This document shows positions 26,743 through 36,275 of a DNA stretch of 64,000 nt, piece by piece. The notes below the pieces were generated by a model that saw nothing but the letters and a program-made list of their open reading frames with translations, made no database searches and was not told the DNA's origin. How positions within the stretch are numbered: the first letter of the stretch is position 1; every line of letters begins with the position of its first letter. This DNA comes from HXMU1420-13 sp965228545. Lineage in GTDB: Bacteria > Bacteroidota > Rhodothermia > Balneolales > Balneolaceae. A program made the position numbers and the translations under genes. Location: NCBI GenBank assembly GCA_965228545.1, contig OZ245822.1, forward strand, positions 1,178,001 to 1,242,000, given 5' to 3'.

Positions 26743-29496
26743 TCAATGCGCCTCCAGCCAGTTTTCACCTATTCCTGATTCCACTTTAAGCGGTACATCC
26801 ATCGGAAAAGCACTCTCCATAAGTTCTACAATCTTTTCGGGTACAGTATCCATCTCATTTTCGTGGATTTCAAAAATCAATTCATCATGCACTTGCAGTA
26901 ACATTCTGCTCTTCTTGTCATTCGATTTCAACCAATCGTGTATGTGAATCATCGCAAGCTTGATAATATCGGCGGCCGTTCCTTGAATGGGCATATTAAT
27001 AGCCACGCGTTCGGCAAATCCTCGTCTACTCCAGTTACTTGATGTGATATCCGGGATGTATCTTCGGCGACCTAACATGGTTTTAACAAAACCGTGTTCT
27101 CTAGCAAAATTTTGTGTTTCGGTGATATAAGTTTGAATGTTTGGGAATCGCCCAAAATACTCTTCGATCATCTGCTTGCCTTCGCTGTTTTCGATGCCCA
27201 AATTTTGAGCTAATCCGTAAGCACTGAGCCCGTAAGGAATACCAAAATTCACTTCTTTTGCTTTACGACGATGATCTGGCGTAACATCATCCAAAGAGTC
27301 TAAATGAAAAATCTCTTTTGCAGTTCTGGCGTGAATATCTTCTCCATTTTTAAAGGCTTCAATCATCGCCTCATCTTTTGCGATGTGTGCAATTACTCGT
27401 AATTCTACTTGCGAATAATCAGCCGACATCACCTTAAATCCATCCTCAGCAATAAATGCCTTTCTAGTTTCACGACCTCTTTTAGTGCGAATCGGGATAT
27501 TCTGCAAGTTAGGATTGGAGGAAGCCAATCGTCCTGTTGCGGCTACACTTTGGTTAAAATCGGTATGAATTCGTCCTGTTTCTTCGTTCACCATAGATGG
27601 CAAAGCATCGATGTAGGTAGATTTGAGTTTGGCAAGCTGTCGGTAATCCAGAATCAATTGAGGAAGTTCATACTTCACTGCCAATCTGCTTAACTCTGCT
27701 TCGTTGGTAGAATACTTTCCTGTTTTGGTTTTCTTACCTGCAGGCAATTCCATCTTCTCGAATAGAATCACTCCTAACTGCGCCGGAGAGTTGATGTTAA
27801 ATTCCTCCCCTGCTTTTTCATAAATCTGTTCCTGAAGCTCCTTCAAATCAGATTCCAACTCTTCCGAAAAACCTTCCAGCATCTCAGAATCTAATCGCAC
27901 TCCTTGATATTCGATATCACCTAGCACGGAAATGAGTGGAAAATCGCAGGTATTGGCAATTTCCATCAACTCGTCTTTTTCTAAGTGTTCTTTCAATATG
28001 TGATACAATTGCAGAGTGATATCGGCATCTTCGCAAGCGTACGCATACACTTCTTCTGGTGATAAATCAGCCATCGACTTTTGCCCTTTCCCTTTGCCAA
28101 TCAAATCAGTAATAGGCACAGGCTCATAGCCGAGGTACTTTTTGGCCAGCTCGTCCATCTTTATCTTTTGATTCGCATCCACCAAATAAGCTGCCACCAT
28201 TGTATCAAAATGATCGCCTTTAATCTCGATTCCGTGGCGCATCAACATGGTGTAGTCGAATTTGAAGTTATGAGCAATTTTTACGGACTCTTCATTTTCG
28301 AATAACGGCTTTAAAGTCTGTATAACTTCGGCTTCATCCAGACCACCATCTACATTTACGGGAATATAGATTGCTCTTCCCGCATCAACTGCAAATGAAA
28401 AACCTACCAATCCTGCAGAAATTGGATTAGGTGCATCGGTTTCGGTATCAAAGCAAAGTACATCCGACTTCAAATAGTCTTCAACCAATTCCTTAGCTCT
28501 ATCTATGCTTTTAACCAACTCATAGTCAACTTTTTCGGTATCTAATTGGGATAAGTCTTCCGATTCTGCCACCGAACCAAATAAATCAACCTGATCGCCA
28601 CTATTTTCTGCCACCGGACCATCTTCATCAAGATATTTTCGAGTGAGTGTTCGGAATTCCATTTTCTTAAAAAACAGCCCTAGAGGCTTTCTATCCTCAA
28701 AATTCCATTCCAGATTTTCCCACTCCGTGGTATTTGGCACATCCGTTTTTATAGTTACCATAAACTTGGCATGCATGGCTTGCTCGGCATATTCTTGCAA
28801 CCCTTCGCGCTGCCGTTTTGCTGAAATGGTGTCGGCTTTTGCAATACATTCCTCAAGCGAACCAAACTTATCGATTAGTTTTGGTGCTCCTTTTTTCCCA
28901 ATCCCGGGCACACCGGGAATGTTATCTGCAGTATCGCCGAGTATGGCGAGCACATCGATCACTTTTTCGGGATACACACCAAAATATTCCATCACTCCTT
29001 CCCGATCGATGATATCGAAACCACCGGTTTTGTTATTTGGCTTCATCATTCTGATGTGATCGTGCACCAATTGCATAAAATCTTTGTCGGGCGTAACCAG
29101 CATTACGTCCACATCTTCAGCGTTTGCTTGAGTAGCAATTGTGCCGATAATATCATCGGCTTCGTAACCATCTTGCTCAATATTCGGTATTCCCCATGCA
29201 TCAAGCATTTCCTTAATCAATGGAATTCCTGCTCTAAGTTCATCGGGCTGTGGTGGACGTTGTGCTTTGTAGGCTTCATCCGCTTCATGCCGGAAGGTTG
29301 GAGCGTGCGTGTCCCAAGCTACCGCAATATGCGTTGGTTTCTCCTCAGCCAGCATTTTCTCTATAGTATTTGCAAAGCCTAAAATGGGGCCTGTAGCTAT
29401 TCCTTTGCTGTTTTTAAGGTTGGCATTGATAAAAGCGAAATGTGCGCGGTAAGCAAGCGCCATTCCATCTAACAAAAAAAGCAGTTTCTTTGACAT
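26743..29496 (-). CDS. polA: DNA polymerase I
   Basis: 917 aa, full-length three-domain enzyme for Okazaki-fragment processing and repair. The 5'-3' exonuclease is at about 1-290 (LGDTADNIPGVPGIGKKGAP at 187-206). A 3'-5' proofreading domain lies at about 330-520 with all acidic residues kept: D350 and E352 in CFDTETD, N410/D414 in AHNFKFD, and Y486/D490 in YACED. The polymerase carries motif A ADYSQVELR (D693), motif B RRKAKEVNFGIPYG (about 743-756) and motif C QVHDEL (H870, D871). Retention of the proofreading residues is worth stating, since many PolA homologues have lost them. The gene stands alone and converges with the lipoprotein gene. Confidence 0.97.
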   Translation of the reverse strand: MSKKLLFLLDGMALAYRAHFAFINANLKNSKGIATGPILGFANTIEKMLAEEKPTHIAVAWDTHAPTFRHEADEAYKAQRPPQPDELRAGIPLIKEMLDAWGIPNIEQDGYEADDIIGTIATQANAEDVDVMLVTPDKDFMQLVHDHIRMMKPNNKTGGFDIIDREGVMEYFGVYPEKVIDVLAILGDTADNIPGVPGIGKKGAPKLIDKFGSLEECIAKADTISAKRQREGLQEYAEQAMHAKFMVTIKTDVPNTTEWENLEWNFEDRKPLGLFFKKMEFRTLTRKYLDEDGPVAENSGDQVDLFGSVAESEDLSQLDTEKVDYELVKSIDRAKELVEDYLKSDVLCFDTETDAPNPISAGLVGFSFAVDAGRAIYIPVNVDGGLDEAEVIQTLKPLFENEESVKIAHNFKFDYTMLMRHGIEIKGDHFDTMVAAYLVDANQKIKMDELAKKYLGYEPVPITDLIGKGKGQKSMADLSPEEVYAYACEDADITLQLYHILKEHLEKDELMEIANTCDFPLISVLGDIEYQGVRLDSEMLEGFSEELESDLKELQEQIYEKAGEEFNINSPAQLGVILFEKMELPAGKKTKTGKYSTNEAELSRLAVKYELPQLILDYRQLAKLKSTYIDALPSMVNEETGRIHTDFNQSVAATGRLASSNPNLQNIPIRTKRGRETRKAFIAEDGFKVMSADYSQVELRVIAHIAKDEAMIEAFKNGEDIHARTAKEIFHLDSLDDVTPDHRRKAKEVNFGIPYGLSAYGLAQNLGIENSEGKQMIEEYFGRFPNIQTYITETQNFAREHGFVKTMLGRRRYIPDITSSNWSRRGFAERVAINMPIQGTAADIIKLAMIHIHDWLKSNDKKSRMLLQVHDELIFEIHENEMDTVPEKIVELMESAFPMDVPLKVESGIGENWLEAH

Positions 29497-29588
29497 GAAT
29501 TCTTATTTTCCGAGGATTATTCGGTGGAAACTAAACTTTTTGCCACTAATTACGAACACGACCCGGCAACTAAAGTGAATATTATCTT

Positions 29589-30782
29589 TTGAGTTTAAAG
29601 AACGAAGCACAGAAGGGTTACGGCACCAAAAAATTCTATCAGGAATATGTATCCGGTATGAGCCGTGATCGCATTTCTAAGGAATTATCTGCCGATACCG
29701 ATCGATTGAAGCTGCTTTATAAAGAAGCGGTAGAGGATATTGAGCGCCAACAGGGAGCCCAACTTCCGGGGCATGTTAAATTCATGCGTCTGTTATCAGA
29801 TCTGACGCAACGTCTGAATCCGACCCGTCGTCTCGCCTTTGGTTTAGGTAGTGTGAGTTTTGTAGGCTATTACGCCCTTTCATTGATCGATGCATTGCAG
29901 TTTTTCCCACTTTCTGGTTTGTTATTACCACTTAGCTTCACTTCAATGTTCCTTTTGCTCTTAGTCGAACTTTTGGAAAAATCTGATGTGCAAAAAGAAA
30001 TTGATCTCGCGCGGGATATACAGCTGAGTTTGTTACCCGGTACCTCGCTCAATAAAGAAAATCTGGAAGTGTACTCTTTTGCTCATACTGCGAAAGAAGT
30101 TGGTGGCGATTATCTGGATGTTATTGACACCGAAAAAGGGACTTATGTAGTAATTGCTGATGTGAGCGGGAAAGGGCTCTCTGCTGCCTTGTACATGGTT
30201 CGGATGCAAGCTCTGGTGAATTTATTGGTACATAAAGAACAACCTTCGCCCAAAGACTTGTTCCTGCAATTAAACGATTTTGTAAAGAGTAACTCGAAGG
30301 ATAAAACCTTTGTTACCGGATGCGTAGCGTATTTCCCCAACGATAAAGAAGAGTTCGAATACGTGCGCGCAGGGCATAACATCCCAATTTATTACAGCCG
30401 CGAAAGAGATACTACGTTTAATTTACGCGCCAATGGTTTTGCCTTGGGGATGACTTCAACAGCAATGTTAAGCCAGCATCTCGAGGTTAAACGTTTCCAC
30501 TTTAAACCCGGTGATTCGGTGCTGCTTTACACTGATGGACTGAACGAATCCCGCAACGAACGTGGCGAAGAATACGGTGAAGAACGCATCGAAAGCTTGA
30601 TGGAGATTTATGGGTCATTACATTCTAAAACCATTGTAAATAAAATACAATCGTCGCTGGAAGCATTTATCGGCACAGTTCCACCTGCAGATGATGTTAC
30701 TTTCACGTGTATTCATCGCCCGGAGAGAGCAAATGCAAAGCAGATTAACGCGGTTACAAGTGTAAAAACCTCAAAAGATTAA
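29589..30782 (+). CDS. RsbU/SpoIIE-type PP2C serine phosphatase, membrane bound
   Basis: 397 aa starting at TTG 29589; no ATG exists between the upstream in-frame stop and this codon. A cytoplasmic N-terminal part (1-80) is followed by two membrane segments (about 82-102 and 106-128). A linker helix (EIDLARDIQLSLLP) then leads into the SpoIIE/PP2C domain (about 155-380). Metal ligands are present in GGDY (D174) and ADVSGKG (D191), with later motifs AGHNIP and LLYTDGLNE. Such phosphatases usually act on anti-anti-sigma (STAS) proteins in partner-switching cascades, but no STAS or RsbW gene is adjacent. The 3' end overlaps the convergent tkt stop by 4 bases. Confidence 0.88.
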   Translation: MSLKNEAQKGYGTKKFYQEYVSGMSRDRISKELSADTDRLKLLYKEAVEDIERQQGAQLPGHVKFMRLLSDLTQRLNPTRRLAFGLGSVSFVGYYALSLIDALQFFPLSGLLLPLSFTSMFLLLLVELLEKSDVQKEIDLARDIQLSLLPGTSLNKENLEVYSFAHTAKEVGGDYLDVIDTEKGTYVVIADVSGKGLSAALYMVRMQALVNLLVHKEQPSPKDLFLQLNDFVKSNSKDKTFVTGCVAYFPNDKEEFEYVRAGHNIPIYYSRERDTTFNLRANGFALGMTSTAMLSQHLEVKRFHFKPGDSVLLYTDGLNESRNERGEEYGEERIESLMEIYGSLHSKTIVNKIQSSLEAFIGTVPPADDVTFTCIHRPERANAKQINAVTSVKTSKD

Positions 30783-32770
30783 GCCTGCGCAGCTTCTACA
30801 ATTTTCTCTACTGTTATGCCAAAGTGTGCATAAAGCTCTTGATAAGGCGCTGATTCCCCAAAGGTATCAATTCCAATCATTTTGCCTTCTGTACCAATAT
30901 AACGCTCCCATCCAAAGGAAGAACCGGCTTCAACAGCTACTCGACGAGTAACTTCAGAGGGAAGTACACTTTCACGATATTCGAGCGGTTGTTCAGCAAA
31001 AAGCTCCCAACTTGGCATACTTACCACGCGGGCATCAATGCCTTTCTTTTTTAATTCCTTATGAGCTTCTACAGCCAAATAAAGTTCAGATCCGGTACCG
31101 ATTAATATCGCATCGGGATATTCCTTATCACTATCGATGAGTGTGTAAGCGCCATTTTGGAGATGTGAAGCAGCGTTTTCTTCGGTGCGTGCAAAAGTTG
31201 GTACATTTTGTCGGGTAAGTACCAAAATAGTTGGACCGGATTGGTTTTCAAGAGCTGTTTTCCAAGCATAAGCTACCTCGTTGGCATCACCCGGACGTAG
31301 CACCAAAACATTCGGCATTGCGCGCAAGCTTGCTAAATGCTCAACGGGTTGATGCGTAGGACCGTCTTCACCAAGGCCTATACTGTCGTGCGTCATTACA
31401 AAAATGGAAGGAACCTGCATCAGAGCCGCTAAGCGAATGGCAGGTCGGCAATAATCAGTAAATACAAAGAAAGTTCCACCAAATGGTATTACACCGTCAT
31501 GAAGGGCCATACCGTTCATCGCGGCCGCCATTGCATGCTCACGTACGCCATAGTGGGTGTTTCTACCACTATAATTTTCGGCACTAAATACGCCTTCATC
31601 AGCTAAATTGGTTTTTACACTCCCCTCCAGATCGGCTGAGCCGCCAAACATATTTGGAACTGCATTTTTTAGTGCGTTCAATACTTTTCCTGAGGATGCT
31701 CTCGTGGCTAATCCTTTGGCATCTGCTTCGAATACAGGGAGAATCTCTTCTAAATTTTCAGGCAATTCTCTGCTTAGCCATCGCACTAATTCAAGGGCTT
31801 CATCATTATGCTCTGTGGCATACGATTCAAATAAAGAATTCCAGTCATTTTCACGTTGCTCACCTAAACTTACTTGCTTTCTGAATTCAGTAAATGCTTC
31901 TTCTGGGATAAAGAATGACTTTTCAGGATCCCAACCATACGCTTTTTTGGTGATTTTAATTTCATCTTCCCCAAGAGGAGAACCATGTGAACCGGCGGTG
32001 TCTTGTTTATTCGGGCTTCCAAATCCAATATGGCTTTTACATATTACAATAGAAGGTAATTCGGATTTTTGAGCCTGCTCAATCGCATTTGCTATTTGCT
32101 GGTGATCATGCCCATCAATTTCTTGAACATCCCATCCATAAGCATCAAAACGTTTGGCAACATCTTCGGTAAAGGCCAAATCGGTAGATCCATCAATAGA
32201 AATGGAGTTAGAATCGTACAAATAAATTAGCTTTCTCAGCTTAAGATGACCTGCTAAGGAAGCCGCTTCGTGCGAAATCCCCTCCATCAAATCCCCATCA
32301 CTTACAATTGCATAGGTATAATGGTCGATCAAATTGAAATTGCCAGTGTTAAATTTCGAAGCAAGAAACGCTTCTGCCATAGCCATACCAACCCCGGTAG
32401 CAAAACCTTGCCCCAAAGGACCCGTAGTCATTTCTACGCCTGGCGTCATTCCAAATTCTGGGTGCCCCGGAGTGTTACTACCCATTTGGCGGAAGTTCTT
32501 AATGTCGTCAATGCTAACTTCATATCCCGTTAAGTGTAATAGGCTATAAATCAACATAGACCCATGTCCGGCTGATAGAATAAAGCGATCGCGATTCGCC
32601 CAATCCGGATTATTAGGATTGTGCTTTAAAAACTTTGTCCATAAAACGTAAGCAACATCAGCCATTCCCATTGGCATACCCGGGTGACCGGAATTTGCTT
32701 TTTGAACGGCATCCATAGAAAGTGTTCGTATGGTGTCAGCGCATAATTTATCTATCGAAGAATTAGACAT
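30779..32770 (-). CDS. tkt: Transketolase
   Basis: 663 aa, full length. A thiamine-diphosphate enzyme of the non-oxidative pentose phosphate pathway that moves two-carbon ketol units between sugar phosphates. Visible features are the N-terminal signature (ANSGHPGMPMGMADVAYVLW, about 26-45), the ThDP/Mg site near residue 155 (SDGDLMEGISHEAASLAG), the pyrimidine domain with GVREHAMAAAMNGMA, and the substrate loop (GLGEDGPTHQPVEHLASLRA). The gene is monocistronic with a 142-bp upstream gap. Confidence 0.97.
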   Translation of the reverse strand: MSNSSIDKLCADTIRTLSMDAVQKANSGHPGMPMGMADVAYVLWTKFLKHNPNNPDWANRDRFILSAGHGSMLIYSLLHLTGYEVSIDDIKNFRQMGSNTPGHPEFGMTPGVEMTTGPLGQGFATGVGMAMAEAFLASKFNTGNFNLIDHYTYAIVSDGDLMEGISHEAASLAGHLKLRKLIYLYDSNSISIDGSTDLAFTEDVAKRFDAYGWDVQEIDGHDHQQIANAIEQAQKSELPSIVICKSHIGFGSPNKQDTAGSHGSPLGEDEIKITKKAYGWDPEKSFFIPEEAFTEFRKQVSLGEQRENDWNSLFESYATEHNDEALELVRWLSRELPENLEEILPVFEADAKGLATRASSGKVLNALKNAVPNMFGGSADLEGSVKTNLADEGVFSAENYSGRNTHYGVREHAMAAAMNGMALHDGVIPFGGTFFVFTDYCRPAIRLAALMQVPSIFVMTHDSIGLGEDGPTHQPVEHLASLRAMPNVLVLRPGDANEVAYAWKTALENQSGPTILVLTRQNVPTFARTEENAASHLQNGAYTLIDSDKEYPDAILIGTGSELYLAVEAHKELKKKGIDARVVSMPSWELFAEQPLEYRESVLPSEVTRRVAVEAGSSFGWERYIGTEGKMIGIDTFGESAPYQELYAHFGITVEKIVEAAQA

Positions 32771-32860
32771 AAGAATCGTAAGGATTGGGGGAGTTAAAAC
32801 TTGCGCCCGAAGATAGGCAATGTAGCATTTACATTAAATCGGGAATACAGAATTTAGTGC

Positions 32861-32894
32861 ATAAAAAAAGCCTTGAATCGAAGATCCAAGGCTT
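32861..32894 (-). terminator. Rho-independent terminator after the TPR gene
   Basis: An 8-bp perfect stem (AAGCCTTG at 32868-32875, CAAGGCTT at 32887-32894) with an 11-base loop. On the minus strand it is followed by a run of seven T residues (A tract at 32863-32869). It lies 18 bases after the stop of the TPR gene. Confidence 0.85.
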
Positions 32895-32912
32895 GAAAAT
32901 TTTTGATGGGAA

Positions 32913-33911
32913 TTAGTTTGTGCTTTCACACTTCAACTCAAATTCCATTTTATGCTCTGATGGGGCTTTGAATGAGCCATAGCTTGCATTTGTGAATGCT
33001 TCGCATGCCTGAGCTTTATTGCCTTTGCTTTGTTGAGCAAACCCAAGCTCGAAGTAAATTTTAGCTTTATCTGTCGCTCCACCTTGTTCGTAATCAACAG
33101 CAGTTGTTGCGTATTCGATAGCTTTGTCGTAATTACCTTGTTTGTTTGAAGCTTCTGCCAAACGATAGTATGAATCTGATGATTCCGGATTGTACGTTAA
33201 TGAACTCTGTAGTAATTGAACAGCATTGCTTAGTCGGTTATTCTCGATGGCTTTTGAACCTCTGAACAATAATTCTGCGTGAGCTGAATTCGTAGCCTGA
33301 CGAACTACCGTGTTGTCGTTTACTTGATTCCCAACATTGATTGCGCGATCGAACCAGCTCATAATGGTTTCAACTTCACCATCCAGTTTTTTTGCTACTA
33401 ATCCTTTTTGATAGTATGCTTTCGCATAATTCGGGTTGATTTGTAATGCCGCATCCAATTCTGTATCAGCCCCTTCAAAATCTTCGCGCTTAAATAGCAT
33501 TGTTGCTTTCTGATAATGTAATTGTGCTAATACGCCTCTCGATCTATTACTGATATCATCATCGCCATATCGAGAACCCATCTCTTGAGATGTATTAAAT
33601 AAGGCAATTACGTTATCCAGACCTTCTACACTGGGAGAGCTTCTGAACGACTGAAAAGCAGCAGCAGCCTTTTGATAATGAAGTTTTGGAATATAATTCT
33701 TAGATCGGGTAACAATATCATCGTTCCCTACGGCTTCACCTAATTCAATTGCTTCGCCGAATTTGTCGATAGCAGCATCAAAGTCTTTACTTTGTGCAAG
33801 CTCTTGTGCTTCGTTATATGCATTAATGGCGTCGGCTTCTTCCTGGGCAAATGCCAATGTTGAAGCCATAGCAAATAATGCAGTTAAAAAAATACTCTTA
33901 AATACCTTCAT
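32913..33911 (-). CDS. Exported tetratricopeptide-repeat protein
   Basis: 332 aa with a signal peptide (1-22, cleavage after AFA). The rest is helical repeats with TPR spacing, for example AAIDKFGEAIELGEAVGN, GADTELDAALQINPNYAKAYYQKG and NYDKAIEYATTAVDYEQGG. It ends in a short Cys-containing region. It probably acts as a periplasmic scaffold for protein-protein contacts; no partner is suggested by the neighbours. A clear terminator follows. Confidence 0.85.
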   Translation of the reverse strand: MKVFKSIFLTALFAMASTLAFAQEEADAINAYNEAQELAQSKDFDAAIDKFGEAIELGEAVGNDDIVTRSKNYIPKLHYQKAAAAFQSFRSSPSVEGLDNVIALFNTSQEMGSRYGDDDISNRSRGVLAQLHYQKATMLFKREDFEGADTELDAALQINPNYAKAYYQKGLVAKKLDGEVETIMSWFDRAINVGNQVNDNTVVRQATNSAHAELLFRGSKAIENNRLSNAVQLLQSSLTYNPESSDSYYRLAEASNKQGNYDKAIEYATTAVDYEQGGATDKAKIYFELGFAQQSKGNKAQACEAFTNASYGSFKAPSEHKMEFELKCESTN

Positions 33912-34040
33912 GTGATTAACTTTGTTAGTTCGGTTCAGACAAGTAGGTAATTTACTGAAAAATATCCCACCTTTTAAAGTCTTAAACTCAGTTATATTTA
34001 TTTTTATTGTAGGGAGTGCAAATGGTTACTAATTCTTAAT

Positions 34041-34748
34041 CTAGAAATAGAAATTAGGTTCCGGATCTTCATTTGAATAAAAATCAGTAATAATTTTCAC
34101 TCCTTCTTCACAGCTATCTGTAACGTGAAACAGATCGGTATCGTGTTCAGAAATGGTTCCCCAATCTTTCATCGTGGTATTCATCCAATCCACTAAACCC
34201 TGCCAGTAGCTACTGCCAAAAAGTATGATTGGAATTTTTGAAATTTTCTGAGTTTGAACCAGGGTCAGACTTTCAAATAATTCATCTAAAGTGCCAAAAC
34301 CACCCGGAAATACTACCAACGCTTGCGAGTATTTCACAAACATGACTTTCCGAACGAAAAAATAATTGAAGTTGATTGAGTAGTTTGGATGCACAAAGCT
34401 ATTCAAGCCTTGTTCAAACGGTAACTCAATACCCACCCCAACCGATTTCCCTTCTGCATCAAAAGCACCTTTATTAGCCGCCTCCATAATTCCGGGACCA
34501 CCACCGGTTATCACACCAAAGCCTTTATGGGATAACTGAGCAGCAAATTCTGAGGCCAGTTTATAATACTCGTTATCAGCATTGGTTCGTGCTGAACCAA
34601 AAATCGAAACACAGGGCCCCACTCTAAACAACTTGTCATAACCTTCAACAAACTCACCCATAATTTTAAATACACTCCAGATGTCGGCATCATAACCTGA
34701 ACGGTACTTATTTGGTGTTCCGTTTTCATCTTTAAACTTAAAATTCAT
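34041..34748 (-). CDS. LOG-family nucleotide 5'-monophosphate nucleosidase-like protein (TIGR00730)
   Basis: 235 aa. The family signature is intact: GGGPGIMEAANKGA (82-95) and PGGFGTLDE (148-156), with R133/K134 in between. LOG proteins release the base from nucleotide 5'-monophosphates; some make cytokinin precursors, and the old name is 'lysine decarboxylase-like'. It lies 2 bases after the DUF5683 gene and is probably co-transcribed with parA-parB. Its 3' part contains a parS-like sequence (34117-34132). Confidence 0.9.
   Translation of the reverse strand: MNFKFKDENGTPNKYRSGYDADIWSVFKIMGEFVEGYDKLFRVGPCVSIFGSARTNADNEYYKLASEFAAQLSHKGFGVITGGGPGIMEAANKGAFDAEGKSVGVGIELPFEQGLNSFVHPNYSINFNYFFVRKVMFVKYSQALVVFPGGFGTLDELFESLTLVQTQKISKIPIILFGSSYWQGLVDWMNTTMKDWGTISEHDTDLFHVTDSCEEGVKIITDFYSNEDPEPNFYF
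34117..34132. promoter_or_regulatory. Degenerate parS-like site
   Basis: TCTGTAACGTGAAACA matches the conserved parS sequence TGTTTCACGTGAAACA at 13 of 16 positions. The right ten bases, ACGTGAAACA, are perfect and the left arm is imperfect. It lies within 2.2 kb of parB, where parS sites usually cluster, but inside a coding sequence. Confidence 0.35.
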
Positions 34749-34750
34749 AC

Positions 34751-35356
34751 TTACCTGATTGATATTTTTAATGATAACACCGGAACAATTTCTATGTTTC
34801 CGAGTTCATTAACATTATTTTCCACGTTAATTTTTGGAGCCATGCTCAAGTTATCTGAAACATCAAACGGCCTGAGATGAGCATAAACATACGCGTCCAC
34901 TACGTTTAATAAATAAGCAAGCCCGATGGTTACATAAATAAAATCACGCCTGTTTCGCAAAAAGTCGCGTTGATTACGGATGCTAGATGAATTTTGACCA
35001 GCCAAATAAGGCGGTGTTGGCCCAAATCTAAAGTCCTGATTTTCATTCGTAGCATTGTAATAAGCCGCACGGTAATCGTGATAATCTTTGGTTAGTGTGA
35101 TACTGTAGTAAGTTAACCCGCCAAGTAACCCATATACAATGGGAACTTTCCAAACCTGTTTATTGGTAACTTGGCCCCATCCGGGTAAAATCAAAGATCG
35201 GCGCATTACTGCTTTAGGATCAGGGAAACTTTCTTGCCCATTACTTGCAGAAATATCCTGCGCATAGAAATCTGCAAAACTGAATTTCGATTGTGCCTCA
35301 GTGTTACCCGCTCCAATCAAAAGTACAAGCATTAACAAAAGATTAAATCGAATCAA
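34751..35356 (-). CDS. DUF5683-type membrane protein
   Basis: 201 aa from TTG 35356. The frame is open up to an ATG at 35416, but that start would overlap parB by 74 bases and place a charged stretch before the signal. Starting at 35356 gives a normal signal peptide (MIRFNLLLMLVLLIGAGNTEA) with only a 14-base overlap. The conserved core RRSLILPGWGQVTNKQVWKVPIVYGLLGG is the DUF5683 signature (two membrane hairpins), and a further hydrophobic segment (YVTIGLAYLLNVVDAYVYAHL) follows. The order parA-parB-DUF5683 is common in Bacteroidetes-group genomes, but its function is unknown. Confidence 0.8.
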   Translation of the reverse strand: MIRFNLLLMLVLLIGAGNTEAQSKFSFADFYAQDISASNGQESFPDPKAVMRRSLILPGWGQVTNKQVWKVPIVYGLLGGLTYYSITLTKDYHDYRAAYYNATNENQDFRFGPTPPYLAGQNSSSIRNQRDFLRNRRDFIYVTIGLAYLLNVVDAYVYAHLRPFDVSDNLSMAPKINVENNVNELGNIEIVPVLSLKISIR

Positions 35357-36266
35357 AAATAGATAATATGCGTTCGAGGTCTTCTTCCGAGTAATATTCG
35401 ATGCTGATTTCTCCACCTTTTGCTTTGGGCTTTACATTAACTTTGGTGCTTAACGTATTTCGCAATCGCTTTGATATCTCGTCGTAAAATGGATTTGCCG
35501 GTTGCTTTGTTGGCGTAGTTTTTTTCTTCGATGGAGCATGAACCGAACGAACTGCATCTTCAACCTGACGAACCGTCCACCCTTCTTTGATGATTTTATT
35601 CAACAATTTTGATTGCAATGCAGTGTCTTCAATAGTTATCAAAGCGCGTGCATGTCCAATCGAAATCTCATCATTAATAAGAGCGGTTTGGATAAAATCG
35701 GGTAAATTCAGCAGCCGTAGCATGTTCGTTACTGTGGTACGGTTTTTACCTACTCTGTTGGCAACTTCTGCTTGGGTATATTCAAATTCATCAATCAAGC
35801 GCTTGTATCCCATCGCTACTTCCAGCGGATTTAAATCCTGCCGCTGAATATTTTCGATAAGTGCAAAAGCCATCGACTGTTCATCATCAGCTTCCCGAAT
35901 GTATGCCGGAATCTCTGCAAGCCCGGCCAATTTAGAGGCTCTTAATCGACGTTCACCCGCAATCAGCTCAAACCGCTTCTCTCCAATGTAGCGAACCGTA
36001 ATTGGCTGTATTAAGCCATGTGTTTTAATCGATTCGGCTAATTCATCCAGTTTCTCTTCATCAAATTCAGTTCGTGGTTGATGGGGATTTGCTCGGATAT
36101 GATCTACCGGCACATTCAACACAATATTTACCCGCTCTACCGGATCAGAAATCGTTTTCTCTACTCCTTTTTTTGATCCTTCATCATTTGATTCGCCTTT
36201 GGAATCATTATCATATTCTGGGAAAAAAGCGCCTAATCCTCTACCTAAAACTTTCTTGCTTGCCAT
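35343..36266 (-). CDS. parB: Chromosome-partitioning protein ParB (Spo0J)
   Basis: 307 aa. A ParB CTPase domain with the GERR motif (104-107, in ELIAGERRLRASKLAG) is followed by a helix-turn-helix that reads parS (YTQAEVANRVGKNRTTVTNML, about 173-193). A basic linker (about 250-265) leads to a C-terminal dimerisation domain. ParB loads at parS sites near the origin and works with ParA and SMC in segregation. It lies 9 bases after parA. The presence of a chromosomal-type parAB suggests the window may lie in the origin-proximal part of the chromosome, though no oriC was seen. Confidence 0.96.
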   Translation of the reverse strand: MASKKVLGRGLGAFFPEYDNDSKGESNDEGSKKGVEKTISDPVERVNIVLNVPVDHIRANPHQPRTEFDEEKLDELAESIKTHGLIQPITVRYIGEKRFELIAGERRLRASKLAGLAEIPAYIREADDEQSMAFALIENIQRQDLNPLEVAMGYKRLIDEFEYTQAEVANRVGKNRTTVTNMLRLLNLPDFIQTALINDEISIGHARALITIEDTALQSKLLNKIIKEGWTVRQVEDAVRSVHAPSKKKTTPTKQPANPFYDEISKRLRNTLSTKVNVKPKAKGGEISIEYYSEEDLERILSIFDSI

Positions 36267-36275
36267 GGGTAATTC

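Noticed and set aside
30698..30713. TACTTTCACGTGTATT as a parS site
   Set aside because: Only the TTTCACGTG core matches; the right arm lacks AAAC, and it lies in the coding sequence of the phosphatase.
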